DNA of 64,000 nucleotides from CALLCD01 sp039196965. Its GTDB lineage: Bacteria > Pseudomonadota > Alphaproteobacteria > Caulobacterales > Hyphomonadaceae. The position numbers and the translations under genes were made by a program. Below the pieces are notes generated by a model that saw only the letters and a list, made by a program, of their open reading frames with translations, did no database searches and was not told where the DNA came from. This document shows positions 1 to 8,128 of this stretch, piece by piece; within the stretch, counting starts at the first letter, position 1, and every line of letters starts with the position of its first letter. The stretch spans positions 132,885 to 196,884 of the forward strand of contig JBCCUK010000002.1 in assembly GCA_039196965.1 (NCBI GenBank), written 5' to 3'.

Positions 1-1158
1 TTAGCGCGTCCAGTGCTCGACAAGCCGTGAGAAAATCTCGATGCCCTTGGTCAGTTGGGCAGGGTCTATGAACTCGTCCGGCTTATGGGCCTGCTCTATG
101 GAACCGGGGCCGCACACCACCGAGGGTATGCCGCGTTCGGCGAACTGGCCTGCTTCGGTGGCATAGGCAACGGCCCGGACGGCATTGTCGCCTGTAATCG
201 CCCTCAACAGGTTCTCTGCCGGGCTGTCCGGCTGGATGTTGAGCGGGGGCACATCTGTAAACCTGTTCACCTCTACGCCGCAGTCCGGAAAACGGTCGCG
301 AATGCGTTTGTTCGCCTCGTCCACAGCCGCGTGAAACGGCGCGAGCACGGTATCCACATCGAAGCCCGGCGGGCAGCGCAGGTCGAAAACAAACTGGCAC
401 TTGCCGGCCAGAATGTTCGAGGCGGTGCCGCCGGACACCTCTCCTATGGTCAGGGTGGGATAGGGCGGGCTGAAGGGGGAGTCAGTGGGGGCATTTTCTT
501 CAAGGTCGCGGGCGATGGTACGCAGCGTGGCCATAAGATCCACAGCCTCGCCAATGGCGGACAATCCAAAGTCCGGCAGGCTGGAATGGGCCTCGTGGCC
601 CGTGACGGTGACGTCGGTCAGGGCAATGCCCTTGTGGCCCGAGATGACCTGCCATTCCGTAGGCTCGCCGACCCAGACGGCCTCTGGCTTGGCTCCATGT
701 TTGATGATCTCATCAATCATCGAAGGCGCGCCCTGGCAGCCCACTTCTTCATCGTAAGAGAAGGCAAAGTGAATGGGCTTTTTGAGCGAGTGTTCTGCAA
801 AGCGCGGCGCGAAGACAAGGCAGAGGGCAATAAACCCCTTCATGTCGCAGGTGCCGCGACCGTAGAGAAGACCGTCCCTATCGGTCAGTACGAATGGGTC
901 ACTGCGCCAGTCCTGGCCGTCGACGGGGACCACGTCGCTATGGCCCGACAGTACAAGACCGCCCGGAGCATCCGGCCCAATACGTGCCCAGAGATTGGCC
1001 TTGTCGCCGGCGGTGTTGGGCACGCGAATGCATGTCGCGCCGAGGGGTGTGAGCCTCGTCTCGATCCAGTCGATGATATTGAGGTTGGAGAGGCGGGACG
1101 TCGTATCGAAGGAGATCAGCTGACTGAGGGTGCGGGTGACGTCGGAGAGTGATGTCAT
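1..1158 (-). CDS. argE: Acetylornithine deacetylase (M20 family)
   Basis: Predicted cytosolic zinc peptidase of the M20 family that removes the acetyl group from N-acetylornithine in arginine biosynthesis. Visible M20 landmarks are the SGHSDVVPVDGQDW segment (metal-binding His and Asp), GRGTCDMKGF, the DEEVGCQGA motif with the catalytic and metal-binding acidic pair, and GEPTEW. The 385-residue length is normal for ArgE. The ATG at 1156-1158 begins a typical N-terminus. The stop codon is the first triplet of the window, so the gene is just complete. Other M20 deacylases (succinyl-diaminopimelate desuccinylase) are possible, but the ArgE-like DMKG and GEPTEW context favours ArgE. Confidence 0.88.
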   Translation of the reverse strand: MTSLSDVTRTLSQLISFDTTSRLSNLNIIDWIETRLTPLGATCIRVPNTAGDKANLWARIGPDAPGGLVLSGHSDVVPVDGQDWRSDPFVLTDRDGLLYGRGTCDMKGFIALCLVFAPRFAEHSLKKPIHFAFSYDEEVGCQGAPSMIDEIIKHGAKPEAVWVGEPTEWQVISGHKGIALTDVTVTGHEAHSSLPDFGLSAIGEAVDLMATLRTIARDLEENAPTDSPFSPPYPTLTIGEVSGGTASNILAGKCQFVFDLRCPPGFDVDTVLAPFHAAVDEANKRIRDRFPDCGVEVNRFTDVPPLNIQPDSPAENLLRAITGDNAVRAVAYATEAGQFAERGIPSVVCGPGSIEQAHKPDEFIDPAQLTKGIEIFSRLVEHWTR

Positions 1159-1235
1159 GGAGTGGCCCTTTGTTGCCGCTCGGTCGATCTAAACCAACGT
1201 CTCACAATCTCCAAAAGAAGGACTTTCATAGCTCC

Positions 1236-1712
1236 TCAATTGAGTTCGTATTCCAGATCATATCGATGCACACCATTATCCTGAGTGATCGTCATCGCCC
1301 CTGAGATATTCGCAAGCTGGCCTCGGCCTGTGCCTTCCAGAATACTGATATCGAGAGAACTCTCACTCTGGCTCATGAAGCCTTGATGCACCAGCGTAAA
1401 CCCTCCTTCAAACCCATCAACAGAGCCCGTGAACTCTTCAATCGCATAGTAAATCGCTATGCCAGCTTCCGTTCTCTTGCTTATCATCTGGCCAACGCCG
1501 CGGCCTGATAAGGCTCCGTGATATTGCTTATTGATGATCATTCGCCCGGTTGGCGCAGCCTCATCATTTTGAGGGCTCAGTTGAACGTCGAAAATGCCGG
1601 CGACAGACATGGCTGTTTCCTCTTTTGTTGGTTCGCTTGCGCTCAGTGGAATTGATAAGGGTGACATCAAAAATCCGATCAACGCCACACCTGTTAAAAC
1701 ACTTACCCTCAC
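1236..1712 (-). CDS. DUF3224 family protein with signal peptide
   Basis: A 158-residue protein. The first 26 or so residues (LTGVALIGFLMSPLSIPLSA) look like an export signal. The remainder resembles the DUF3224 family, a small beta-barrel of unknown function: an opening FDVQL strand, the KQYHGAL and GVGQMIS strands, the IEEFTGSVDGFEGGFTLVHQG block and the closing LANISGAMTI and YDLEYEL strands. The start is a GTG at 1710-1712 preceded by a strong GGAGGG at 5-base spacing. Many family members start at the internal MSVAGIFDVQ and are cytosolic, so export here is an inference. The gene is divergent from the AraC regulator 72 bp away, which is a candidate controller. Confidence 0.7.
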   Translation of the reverse strand: MRVSVLTGVALIGFLMSPLSIPLSASEPTKEETAMSVAGIFDVQLSPQNDEAAPTGRMIINKQYHGALSGRGVGQMISKRTEAGIAIYYAIEEFTGSVDGFEGGFTLVHQGFMSQSESSLDISILEGTGRGQLANISGAMTITQDNGVHRYDLEYELN

Positions 1713-1784
1713 AATATCCCTCCGTATTTTCTGGGAGCCTGATTAGTAGCTGACGCTCGATCTTAATTCTTGTAGAAATGCGAC

Positions 1785-2633
1785 ATGTCCTCAGTCCTAA
1801 CGCCGAAAAATGAATCGCCTCGTGGGTTGATCGACGAAAGAACATCAAAGCAGCATTTCGAGCTAACCCTCTACGACGCTCCCGATGGCCTAGAAGAACT
1901 GTTGAACAATGTCTGGCACGTCCAATGGAACCTGCCTGCCGGCCAAACCTATTTGCAATCTAATCTACCACATCCGGTACAGCATATTGTTATCGATCCT
2001 CTGCGCGGATCAGGAATGTATGGATGCGTCACGAAGAAATTTGATTACGAAATAACGGGCGAGGGTCAGGTTTTAGGGTTAAAGCTCTTTCCGGGACTGG
2101 GGCGAGCCTTTTTGCATCAGTTGCTGTCCGAAATCACCGACAGCTACGTGCCTTTGCAACGCCTTATTGGTGACGATCTAACCCATGAACTGGAGTGTGA
2201 CCTCAACGGTAACAAACCAATCGCAAGTGTGGTGGAGCGTTTTGGCAAATCTATTTCTCCACTCGCAAGAGGAATCAGCCAATCAATGAGAGAGGCACGC
2301 GTAGCTGTCGAGTTAATTGACACCTCAAAAGACATCTTCCGTGTTGCCGATATTGCCTGTCATCTCGGGGTCACTGCTCGCCAAATTCAGCGTTTGTTTT
2401 CGGTGTACATTGGCATGCCCCCGAAATGGGTTATCGATCGCTACCGAATACTGGAGGCGCTAGACGAAATGAACTCGGGCAAGCATGTGGATATATCCGA
2501 TTTGGCGCTCAAACTTGGATACTCTGATCAATCTCATTTCAGCAATCAGTTTAAAGTCATCACCGGGTTCAGCCCATCCGCTTACCAAAAGAAACAAGCA
2601 TTTGACCTATCTTCGAATCCGGGCGGCAGGTGA
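1785..2633 (+). CDS. AraC family transcriptional regulator
   Basis: 282-residue DNA-binding regulator. The C-terminal third (about residues 175-270) contains the two helix-turn-helix units of AraC/XylS proteins: DIACHLGVTARQIQRLF, then ISDLALKLGYSDQSHFSNQF followed by the family signature FKVITGFSPSAY. The N-terminal 150 residues resemble the DUF6597-type sensory domain found in many such regulators (WHVQWNLP, then GVTKKFD-like strands), but no ligand can be named. It is transcribed away from the DUF3224 gene. Base composition is AT-richer than the core genes. No convincing Shine-Dalgarno precedes the ATG at 1785, so the exact start is uncertain. Confidence 0.8.
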   Translation: MSSVLTPKNESPRGLIDERTSKQHFELTLYDAPDGLEELLNNVWHVQWNLPAGQTYLQSNLPHPVQHIVIDPLRGSGMYGCVTKKFDYEITGEGQVLGLKLFPGLGRAFLHQLLSEITDSYVPLQRLIGDDLTHELECDLNGNKPIASVVERFGKSISPLARGISQSMREARVAVELIDTSKDIFRVADIACHLGVTARQIQRLFSVYIGMPPKWVIDRYRILEALDEMNSGKHVDISDLALKLGYSDQSHFSNQFKVITGFSPSAYQKKQAFDLSSNPGGR

Positions 2634-2637
2634 ACGG

Positions 2638-2791
2638 CTTAAGATCGCCCGACAACAGACTCTGAATGAAATCGTTTCAATGACCGTCTCTGGCGAGTTT
2701 TCGCCGTCGACGATCACTCGAGCTTTGGTCTGCGAAGCGTGCAAAAGGAGACGTTGGAAATTGGAAGTCGATGGTCGTAAATCGGCCCATT
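2638..2791 (+). repeat. Intergenic repeat copy A (direct match to 13215-13368)
   Basis: About 154 bases that align without gaps to 13215-13368. A 57-base core (2691-2747 against 13268-13324) is identical and the flanks are diverged. The first 29 bases also match 7288-7316. The copy starts directly after the AraC stop codon and contains no plausible gene. The ORF running through it is a shadow. Confidence 0.85.
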
Positions 2792-2859
2792 CGAGACAAT
2801 CAGTTACCCAAACAGCAATTACTTAAAACGCCCAGAAACGGTCGCTCGAAACATTTAGT

Positions 2860-2897
2860 TTCGCTGTGACAGACGTCTGCTCGTCCGTCACAGCGAA
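2860..2897. other. Long near-perfect inverted repeat between convergent genes
   Basis: Two 16-base arms (2860-2875 and 2882-2897) complementary at 15 of 16 positions, around a 6-base loop. It lies between the convergent AraC gene and the M56 peptidase gene. Neither strand has a clear U-run after the stem, so it is not a textbook intrinsic terminator. It could still end transcription, bind a protein, or be an element remnant. Confidence 0.7.
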
Positions 2898-2937
2898 GGC
2901 TTGGTTGGTCTGTTCCATGTGAGCGCAAGCATCAACA

Positions 2938-4632
2938 TTAGGTTCCGATGCGGACTTGTCCTTCCTCACGTTCACTTACGCCAACCGAAGCTGTTGCCTG
3001 ATCAACCCGAACTAGCGCTTGTCCCAATGCTTCTATCTGCATCGGCCCGCCGCTTTCGCGGATCGCCAGCTTTGCCTGTCCGCGCAGGCGCACGTAGGTT
3101 TTTCCAGAGACGCCGGGAGTGAACATTTCTGTCTGACCACGCAGGACAGCGACCAGATCGCCATCGATATTCTGAGCGGCAATGCGATGCTGTCCTCGCC
3201 CATTGATCGTTAGTATTTCGCGTACATTACCGATCCGCGCTACGCCGCAACCACGAAACGACACATCGAGGCGGACGCTATCCGATGCGACTGTGTAGAC
3301 ATATCCTCCTGTTTGCACTGGGAGTCCGTGGGGAATGCGAAGCGTCGCAGTGTCGATCCGTCCGCCCGAGCTCAACCGATCGAGCGCGAGTGAATTGCAT
3401 TCATCTGCGGTCGCGCTGTAATCGCCGACCAGCCGCAGAACCCCGCCTTGCGAAGTGATGGAAGAGCCGTTTGGCGAGACCGAAAGCAGTGCGTCCTCGC
3501 GATCTTCCGAAACGATCCGCAAAAGGCCGCCGAACTGGTTGATCTGCACAGCTGAGGGATTTGTTATTCGGTAATGTTCTGTCCTTTGCTGATCATGCCG
3601 ATCAGCAAGCGACAGCACCTCTTCCATCTGCTTAGCCGGATCGGGTAATGAGGAGAAGGAAAGGTCGTTTTGCAGGTTGGCAAAACCGCAACCGGACAGC
3701 GCTAGCAGCGCTGCAATTGATCCCATACTCGCAGTCTGTCCAAAGAGGTATCGCCGATCAAGCGCATCGAAACGATGTGTCATGCGCGAACCGCTGCGCC
3801 ACGCGCACGAGACTGGCGGGCTCGCCTCATCAACTACGACCGCCAGAAGCGTCTCGGCGTAGCGTTTGCGCGATATGTTGGTCGAACCGAGAACCACCGC
3901 GTCACATGCGATCTCTTGGTCGCACTTTAGCGCTCTGACCGCCCAATAAGCCAGCGGGTTAAACCAGAACACGGTATTTATGAGCAGCGCGACGAGATTG
4001 ATCAGCGGATCGTGCCGGTCGCGGTGGGCCATTTCGTGCCGCAAGACGACCTCGTGCTGTTGGGTGGTGTAGCGTGAGTGAAAGTCCTCGGGAACGACGA
4101 TCATCGGTCTGAATATGCCCAAGAGCATGGGGCTAAATCCTGTGCGAGAGGCCACCATAATAGGCACCCCATCGATGGACGATGGGCTTAGCCTGCCAAG
4201 ATCGCGAACGAATTTCCTGTGCCGCCACAGAGCGTAAAAGAGAAAGGCGGCGGCTCCGCTCGCCCAAAGAGCAACAAGCAACGGCCAACCGCCGACAATT
4301 GCCGTTCCGTCGGGCGCCCCTTGGGCTCGAGGAGGAGGGACATCCATTCTGTCGAGCCTGAGCTCAGCATCGATAGCTTGTGAGCCGATAGCTTCGGCGA
4401 CAGGTGTAAGATTTTGAGAGGTCTCAAACAGGCCAACCCAGGCAGGCGCATCGTCGAAACCGGGCGTGACGCTTGCGAGCATCAGAACCGGAACCAGTAT
4501 CCATGACCGATAGAGGGCCTGCGGGCTCAAGAGGCCCACGCACGCCCATCGCAGCAGCGCGACCATCAGCATCCCGACGACACCCGCCACCGTCAGGTCG
4601 GCCAGAAAGAGATGAGCGTCAGTCATCGTCAT
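2938..4632 (-). CDS. BlaR1/MecR1-like M56 membrane peptidase with C-terminal GIN-like domain
   Basis: 564-residue membrane protein. Hydrophobic segments occur at about residues 8-36, 43-56, 115-136 and 208-232. The zinc peptidase motif HEMAH lies at 199-203, followed by FWFNPLAYWAVRA and the QEIACDA segment, as in M56 antirepressor proteases that cleave BlaI-type repressors. After a further hydrophobic stretch and a possible lipobox-like SGCG near residue 315, the C-terminal 200 residues form a beta-rich region (IRIVSEDRED, then GKTYVRLRGQAKLAI) resembling the GIN/DUF2807 domain. The penicillin-binding sensor domain of classical BlaR1 is not visible. Its start overlaps the stop of the upstream blaI gene by 14 bases, so the two are translationally coupled. 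The likely role is signal-dependent inactivation of BlaI. The signal is unknown. Confidence 0.8.
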   Translation of the reverse strand: MTMTDAHLFLADLTVAGVVGMLMVALLRWACVGLLSPQALYRSWILVPVLMLASVTPGFDDAPAWVGLFETSQNLTPVAEAIGSQAIDAELRLDRMDVPPPRAQGAPDGTAIVGGWPLLVALWASGAAAFLFYALWRHRKFVRDLGRLSPSSIDGVPIMVASRTGFSPMLLGIFRPMIVVPEDFHSRYTTQQHEVVLRHEMAHRDRHDPLINLVALLINTVFWFNPLAYWAVRALKCDQEIACDAVVLGSTNISRKRYAETLLAVVVDEASPPVSCAWRSGSRMTHRFDALDRRYLFGQTASMGSIAALLALSGCGFANLQNDLSFSSLPDPAKQMEEVLSLADRHDQQRTEHYRITNPSAVQINQFGGLLRIVSEDREDALLSVSPNGSSITSQGGVLRLVGDYSATADECNSLALDRLSSGGRIDTATLRIPHGLPVQTGGYVYTVASDSVRLDVSFRGCGVARIGNVREILTINGRGQHRIAAQNIDGDLVAVLRGQTEMFTPGVSGKTYVRLRGQAKLAIRESGGPMQIEALGQALVRVDQATASVGVSEREEGQVRIGT

Positions 4633-4981
4633 CCCAGCGTTCGATCATCTCGCGCAGCTGAGCGATGTCGGCCTTCGATAGCTTCTTTCGATCTGCGAAA
4701 TAGCTGACCAAAGGGGAGAATTCACCAGCAAAAGCGCGCTCAAGTACGCCAGTCGAATCGAGATATTCTTCGCGTGACAAAGCGGGCCGAAAGAGGAAGC
4801 GTCTGCCATCCTTTTCGGATGCGATCGCACCTTTCTTCCTGAGTCGCGTGATCAGTGTACGTACAGTAGGCGGTTCCCATCCTTGCTCCGGTCCAACCGT
4901 GGAGACAAGCTCCTCGGCTGTTTGAGGGCTTTTGTTCCAGAGGGCGCCAAGTACGACGCTTTCAGCATCAGTGATCTTCAT
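4619..4981 (-). CDS. blaI: BlaI/MecI/CopY family repressor
   Basis: Winged-helix repressor. The ATG at 4979-4981 is chosen because the product then opens with MKITDAESVVLGALW, the usual start of the family. A longer reading from 5020 adds 13 atypical residues. Family landmarks are LWNKSPQTAEELV, WEPPTVRTLITRLRKKG (recognition helix) and the EKDGRRFLFRP wing, followed by an acidic C-terminal helix ending in four Asp. About 120 residues is normal. It sits between the serine hydrolase gene and the M56 protease gene on the same strand, as in bla and mec regulons. A probable operator lies upstream of the first gene (6292-6307). An 11-base palindrome at 5008-5018 upstream of this start is a weaker second candidate. 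Confidence 0.9.
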   Translation of the reverse strand: MKITDAESVVLGALWNKSPQTAEELVSTVGPEQGWEPPTVRTLITRLRKKGAIASEKDGRRFLFRPALSREEYLDSTGVLERAFAGEFSPLVSYFADRKKLSKADIAQLREMIERWDDDD

Positions 4982-5058
4982 AAAGTAAGCAATGGCCAGA
5001 CTTTTACGTTTGTCAAACATTGGAATATTACGGGAATCCCGACGTTAGGGCGCAGATG

Positions 5059-6228
5059 TCAATAGCCTTGCATTATCACAATACGCTCATCGTCCTCTAC
5101 TAGCCGCGCTATCTTTCCGAGCAGGCCTTTGCTTTCTTCGCCATTCGCGAACATGACCGCGCCAATGCCTTCGTCAGGCTTGAAGAATGCAAATGATTGC
5201 TCGGAACGGTTGTGACCAGTGTGCGCGAAGACGTTGCCTTCTTTAAATTCGTAAACATACCAGCCAGTGCTGAAACCCATTCGCTGCGGACAGGCCTCGA
5301 GCGGTCGCCCGTCTGGCCCGCACCGTTCGTCGCGCTCATCAAGAACAATTCGGGACCGTTCGGCAGCGCGTTTCGCGTCGACCCCTTCGTTCGCCATGAC
5401 TGCCGCGAGAATTCTGGCGTAATCCGCACTCGATGTGCGCAGTCGTCCAGCACCCTCAGCTTCATCGTAATCGCCAGGTTCAACCCACTCGCTGTCGGCA
5501 AGGCGTCCCCAGGCGTAGCGAGGCTTGAGCTCTGGTATGGTAACGAAAGAAGCATCTTCGATTCCAAGCGAGTCAAACACGGTCTCACGCGCGATATCAT
5601 CGAATGGCTTTTCAAGCTTTCTCTCGAGAAAGCGAGCCAAATAGAGAATGCCTTCACCTGAATAGCCACGCTGAGTCCCCGGATCGAAGGTAAATGTTAG
5701 CACACCGTCGCTCATCCGCCGCCAATTTCGGAATCCAGTCTGGTGGGCGAGTGCGATCCTTGGGGTCAGCTGCATCCTGCGGGGATCTTCGGCAATGTCA
5801 GGATCGACCCAAAATGCCGCCATAGGCTCATCAAGCGAAACCCGGCCTTGGGTTGCCAATCTGAGCACAATCTCCCCAACAATTGGCTTTGCGATTGATG
5901 CCGTGTCGTAGAGTGTGTTTGTAGTCGCTGGGTTGCCTTCGCTGCGCTCCCCGCAAGTTAGCGTCCATTGCAGCTGCCCGTCTGCGATGTAACTGACACC
6001 GACGCTGGGGACACTCGATTGCCCTAGCCATTCCGGCAAACGAGACTGGAGCGCTACAAGCTTCTGTATCGCCTGTGGGTTGCGATCCGACACCGGCATG
6101 TGTTGTTCAGTTGCGCAATCCGGCACCGTGCCTTCTGCAATGCCTGCGACCGAGATAGGCCTGTTCGGTGCGCAACCAACTAGCGCGGCTGAAAGGACAA
6201 GCGTGGGTAGAAGTAGACGGCGGTTCAT
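5059..6228 (-). CDS. Beta-lactamase-family serine hydrolase, lipoprotein
   Basis: 389-residue exported protein of the beta-lactamase/esterase superfamily (PF00144 type). The SxxK catalytic motif is visible as SIAK within YDTASIAKP. A YSG motif stands where class C enzymes have YSN, and HTG within FAHTGHN takes the place of KTG. The N-terminus MNRRLLLPTLVLSAALVGCA is a lipoprotein signal with lipobox LVGC. The ATG at 6228 is preferred over upstream ATGs because GAGGA lies 6 bases before it. It is the first gene of a bla-blaI-M56 operon. PF00144 members include true class C beta-lactamases, D-aminopeptidases and esterases. The regulator neighbours argue for a beta-lactam or cell-wall function, but substrate cannot be decided from sequence. 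Confidence 0.82.
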   Translation of the reverse strand: MNRRLLLPTLVLSAALVGCAPNRPISVAGIAEGTVPDCATEQHMPVSDRNPQAIQKLVALQSRLPEWLGQSSVPSVGVSYIADGQLQWTLTCGERSEGNPATTNTLYDTASIAKPIVGEIVLRLATQGRVSLDEPMAAFWVDPDIAEDPRRMQLTPRIALAHQTGFRNWRRMSDGVLTFTFDPGTQRGYSGEGILYLARFLERKLEKPFDDIARETVFDSLGIEDASFVTIPELKPRYAWGRLADSEWVEPGDYDEAEGAGRLRTSSADYARILAAVMANEGVDAKRAAERSRIVLDERDERCGPDGRPLEACPQRMGFSTGWYVYEFKEGNVFAHTGHNRSEQSFAFFKPDEGIGAVMFANGEESKGLLGKIARLVEDDERIVIMQGY

Positions 6229-6291
6229 TATCATTCCTCGGGTCATGGATACGTGCACTTCTCTAGCTTGGCTCGTGAGCGCAGCTAAAAA

Positions 6292-6307
6292 TATTACATT
6301 TGTAATA
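6292..6307. promoter_or_regulatory. BlaI/MecI-type operator upstream of the bla operon
   Basis: A 16-base dyad, TATTACA-TT-TGTAATA, lying 64-79 bases before the hydrolase start. It carries the TACA-N2-TGTA core known for BlaI/MecI/CopY operators, extended by perfect flanking arms. A possible -10 element (TAATAT on the minus strand) overlaps the site, which would fit promoter occlusion. Confidence 0.75.
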
Positions 6308-6422
6308 GTTAAGTCTGTGGCAGACGCAAGCGAAATTTTCTGAGCGTCCTAAACTCGCCTGTGATCTCAATCGCTCATCGGTCCCTTACCTCGGATGTAA
6401 GGTTTACTTTGGAGAAGTACCG

Positions 6423-7224
6423 TTATTTCATCTTTAGAGGGACAACGAGGCATTGGCTTCCGCCAGTGGCTATCAACCGACCATCTGCTGTCCAGACACG
6501 AACACGCCCGTGAATAAGCGCATCAGCCGCTACATCTGCCAATAGCCATTCTTCTGAACCTCCCTGCTCGTGGAACCAGACTGTAAGATCAAGAGATGGC
6601 GCAATGTAATCGGCCTGTTCTGAAAGGCCGTTAGTATAGGCCGGCCAAATATGTGTATCGATACTCACGAGTGACCTTGTAGCATCAATGAAGGGATCAT
6701 CGGTTGTTTCCCAATTCGCAAATTTCAACCATCGCTCCATCCGTCCACCGCGCGGATCGGCTTCGCCGGGAGCCCTAAAGTCCACTGGACGGCCATCCAA
6801 GTTCTGCCAAAACGAATTGGCCTTATGACCATGACGCGAGAACATAGTTTCAATCGGTTCAAGTTCGTGCGGAGGCGGAACCTCCGGAATTGTTTCTTCA
6901 ACCTTGTGCGGCCCGTTTGTCTTCGATGTCGTCCACACCTGCGCTTGGAGAAAAGTGGTTTTGTTTTGCAGAAGGGACACGTTGAAGCAGGCGGAACTCC
7001 CATTCTTCAGAACGTCCACAACCACGTCGACATGACCGTGAGATGCTCGAGTAAGAAAGTGACACTGGGCGATGGCCTTCCGGTGCTCGTACATCTGCTG
7101 CACGCATTGCGATTCCGGCGAGATATCCCCCGCACGGGCTCCAAATATCCCATGCTGGATCAATTTCAGCGGTCAGCGCTTCGCCCCGCTGAGTAATTGC
7201 GGTACTGTCTCGCAAGCTTCCCAT
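6423..7224 (-). pseudogene. Acyl-CoA thioesterase-like gene broken by a frameshift
   Basis: Two minus-strand frames together make one TesB-like double hot-dog thioesterase. The 5' part (from ATG at 7224, with GGAG 8 bases upstream) reads ITQRGEALTAEIDPAW, CGGYLAGIAMRAA, GHRPVSLS, typical of the N-terminal hot-dog. The matching continuation, FLTRASHGHVDV and onward through LKFANWETTD to the C-terminus LVVPLKMK, is in another frame. The frames cross at about 7052-7065, consistent with one inserted or two deleted bases. A longer single-frame reading from 7163 lacks a sensible N-terminus. Either a recent pseudogene or a sequencing error. Original role: hydrolysis of an acyl-CoA, substrate unknown. 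Confidence 0.7.
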
Positions 7225-7287
7225 TCAGAGGTCTCCAATACGTGCCACGCGTCGTATCACGACGCGTGGAGCATCGAAACTAGGCGG

Positions 7288-7316
7288 CTTAAAATCGCCC
7301 CACAACAGCCTCTGAG
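7288..7316 (+). repeat. Short partial copy B of the intergenic repeat
   Basis: 29 bases matching the left end of repeat A (2638-2666) at 26 positions by eye, and the left end of repeat C (13215-13243) less closely, in the same orientation. The remainder of the repeat is not recognisable here. It lies in the 220-base gap between the broken thioesterase gene and the stop of the crp-like gene. I see no gene in this gap. Confidence 0.6.
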
Positions 7317-7444
7317 CCAATGTCGCAAAGCGCCTAAAAAACGGACTCTGAGCTTAGCAATCATAAGAAAGGCACTCGCCGTTCGGTGTCCCATAACCGC
7401 ACGACGACGTATGATAATATGGGCTAAGTTAGTCGCTACCACCT

Positions 7445-8122
7445 TTAGGCGCTGCAGTTCTCGGCTACCCATGTCCTCATTCGGTCTGTGTCGAGCAGCT
7501 GAATGTGACCGTAGCCTAATTTTATGAGGCCAATGTCGGAAAGTTGTTTCAAAGCAGTGCTTAAAGACGCGCGAGAGACGCCCAGCGTGAAGGCAAGGTC
7601 TGACTGACGGCATTCAAAGGTATGCAATCCGCCATCCATTTGCGTCAGGGTAAAGATTGCCTTTGCGACGCGCTCTCTCATCGGCAAGCGGCGCATTGCG
7701 TCCATCATCTCTAGCAAGCGATGGGTGCGGATCAGTGATGTGGTGAGAAGGGCGCGTGCGATGTCGGGCTCGGCCTCATAGAGCCTGTTGAATACAGCGG
7801 CAGAGATCTGATTAATCTGAGTGGGTCCCGAAGCGGAGACGTCGTGTGTGCGAGGCAGATCGACAAAAAGTGTGAACTCACCAAAGGTCTGACCAGGGCC
7901 AAACTGGGTCGTCATCACGAAAGAACCGTCTTCTCCATAGATGCCGACTTTGACGCTGCCTGACACGACAATTGAGATCCCGCGCTTCATATCACCGCGA
8001 TTGTGGATCAGCTGGCCATCATCATAGGTCATAATTGTGCCGGCGCGTATGATCTCTCCAATCAGCCTCTCAGGGAGACTGTCCATGAAGCTCGGCGTGT
8101 TGGCGCTAAGGAGGTCCAGCAT
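7445..8122 (-). CDS. CRP/FNR family transcriptional regulator
   Basis: 225-residue regulator with an N-terminal cyclic-nucleotide-binding-like beta roll (GQLIHNRGD, SGSVKVGIY, FGPGQTFGEF) and a C-terminal winged helix (MRERVAKAIFTL, then FTLGVSRASLSTALKQL as the recognition helix). No cysteine cluster like that of FNR is visible near the N-terminus, so it is unlikely to carry an iron-sulfur cluster. The canonical cAMP-contact Arg-Ser pair after GE is replaced by FTLFVDLPR, so the effector is unclear. It is divergent from the fatty-acid-hydroxylase gene, and the gap holds a dyad (8129-8148) just 7 bases before the start, which suggests autoregulation. A truncated inverted copy of this gene and its promoter lies at 12.95-13.15 kb. 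Confidence 0.85.
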   Translation of the reverse strand: MLDLLSANTPSFMDSLPERLIGEIIRAGTIMTYDDGQLIHNRGDMKRGISIVVSGSVKVGIYGEDGSFVMTTQFGPGQTFGEFTLFVDLPRTHDVSASGPTQINQISAAVFNRLYEAEPDIARALLTTSLIRTHRLLEMMDAMRRLPMRERVAKAIFTLTQMDGGLHTFECRQSDLAFTLGVSRASLSTALKQLSDIGLIKLGYGHIQLLDTDRMRTWVAENCSA

Positions 8123-8128
8123 CCTTAA

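Noticed and set aside
55..1152. 365-codon plus-strand frame opposite argE
   Set aside because: Antisense shadow of a well-supported M20 deacetylase. Its translation has no recognisable domain.
2485..2826. 113-codon frame overlapping the end of the AraC gene and repeat A
   Set aside because: Runs through the AraC C-terminal domain in another frame and into the repeat. No start signal or domain.
5008..5018. 11-base palindrome GTTTGTCAAAC upstream of blaI as a second BlaI operator
   Set aside because: Lacks the TACA-N2-TGTA core seen at 6292-6307 and is short enough to occur by chance. Mentioned only as a weak candidate.
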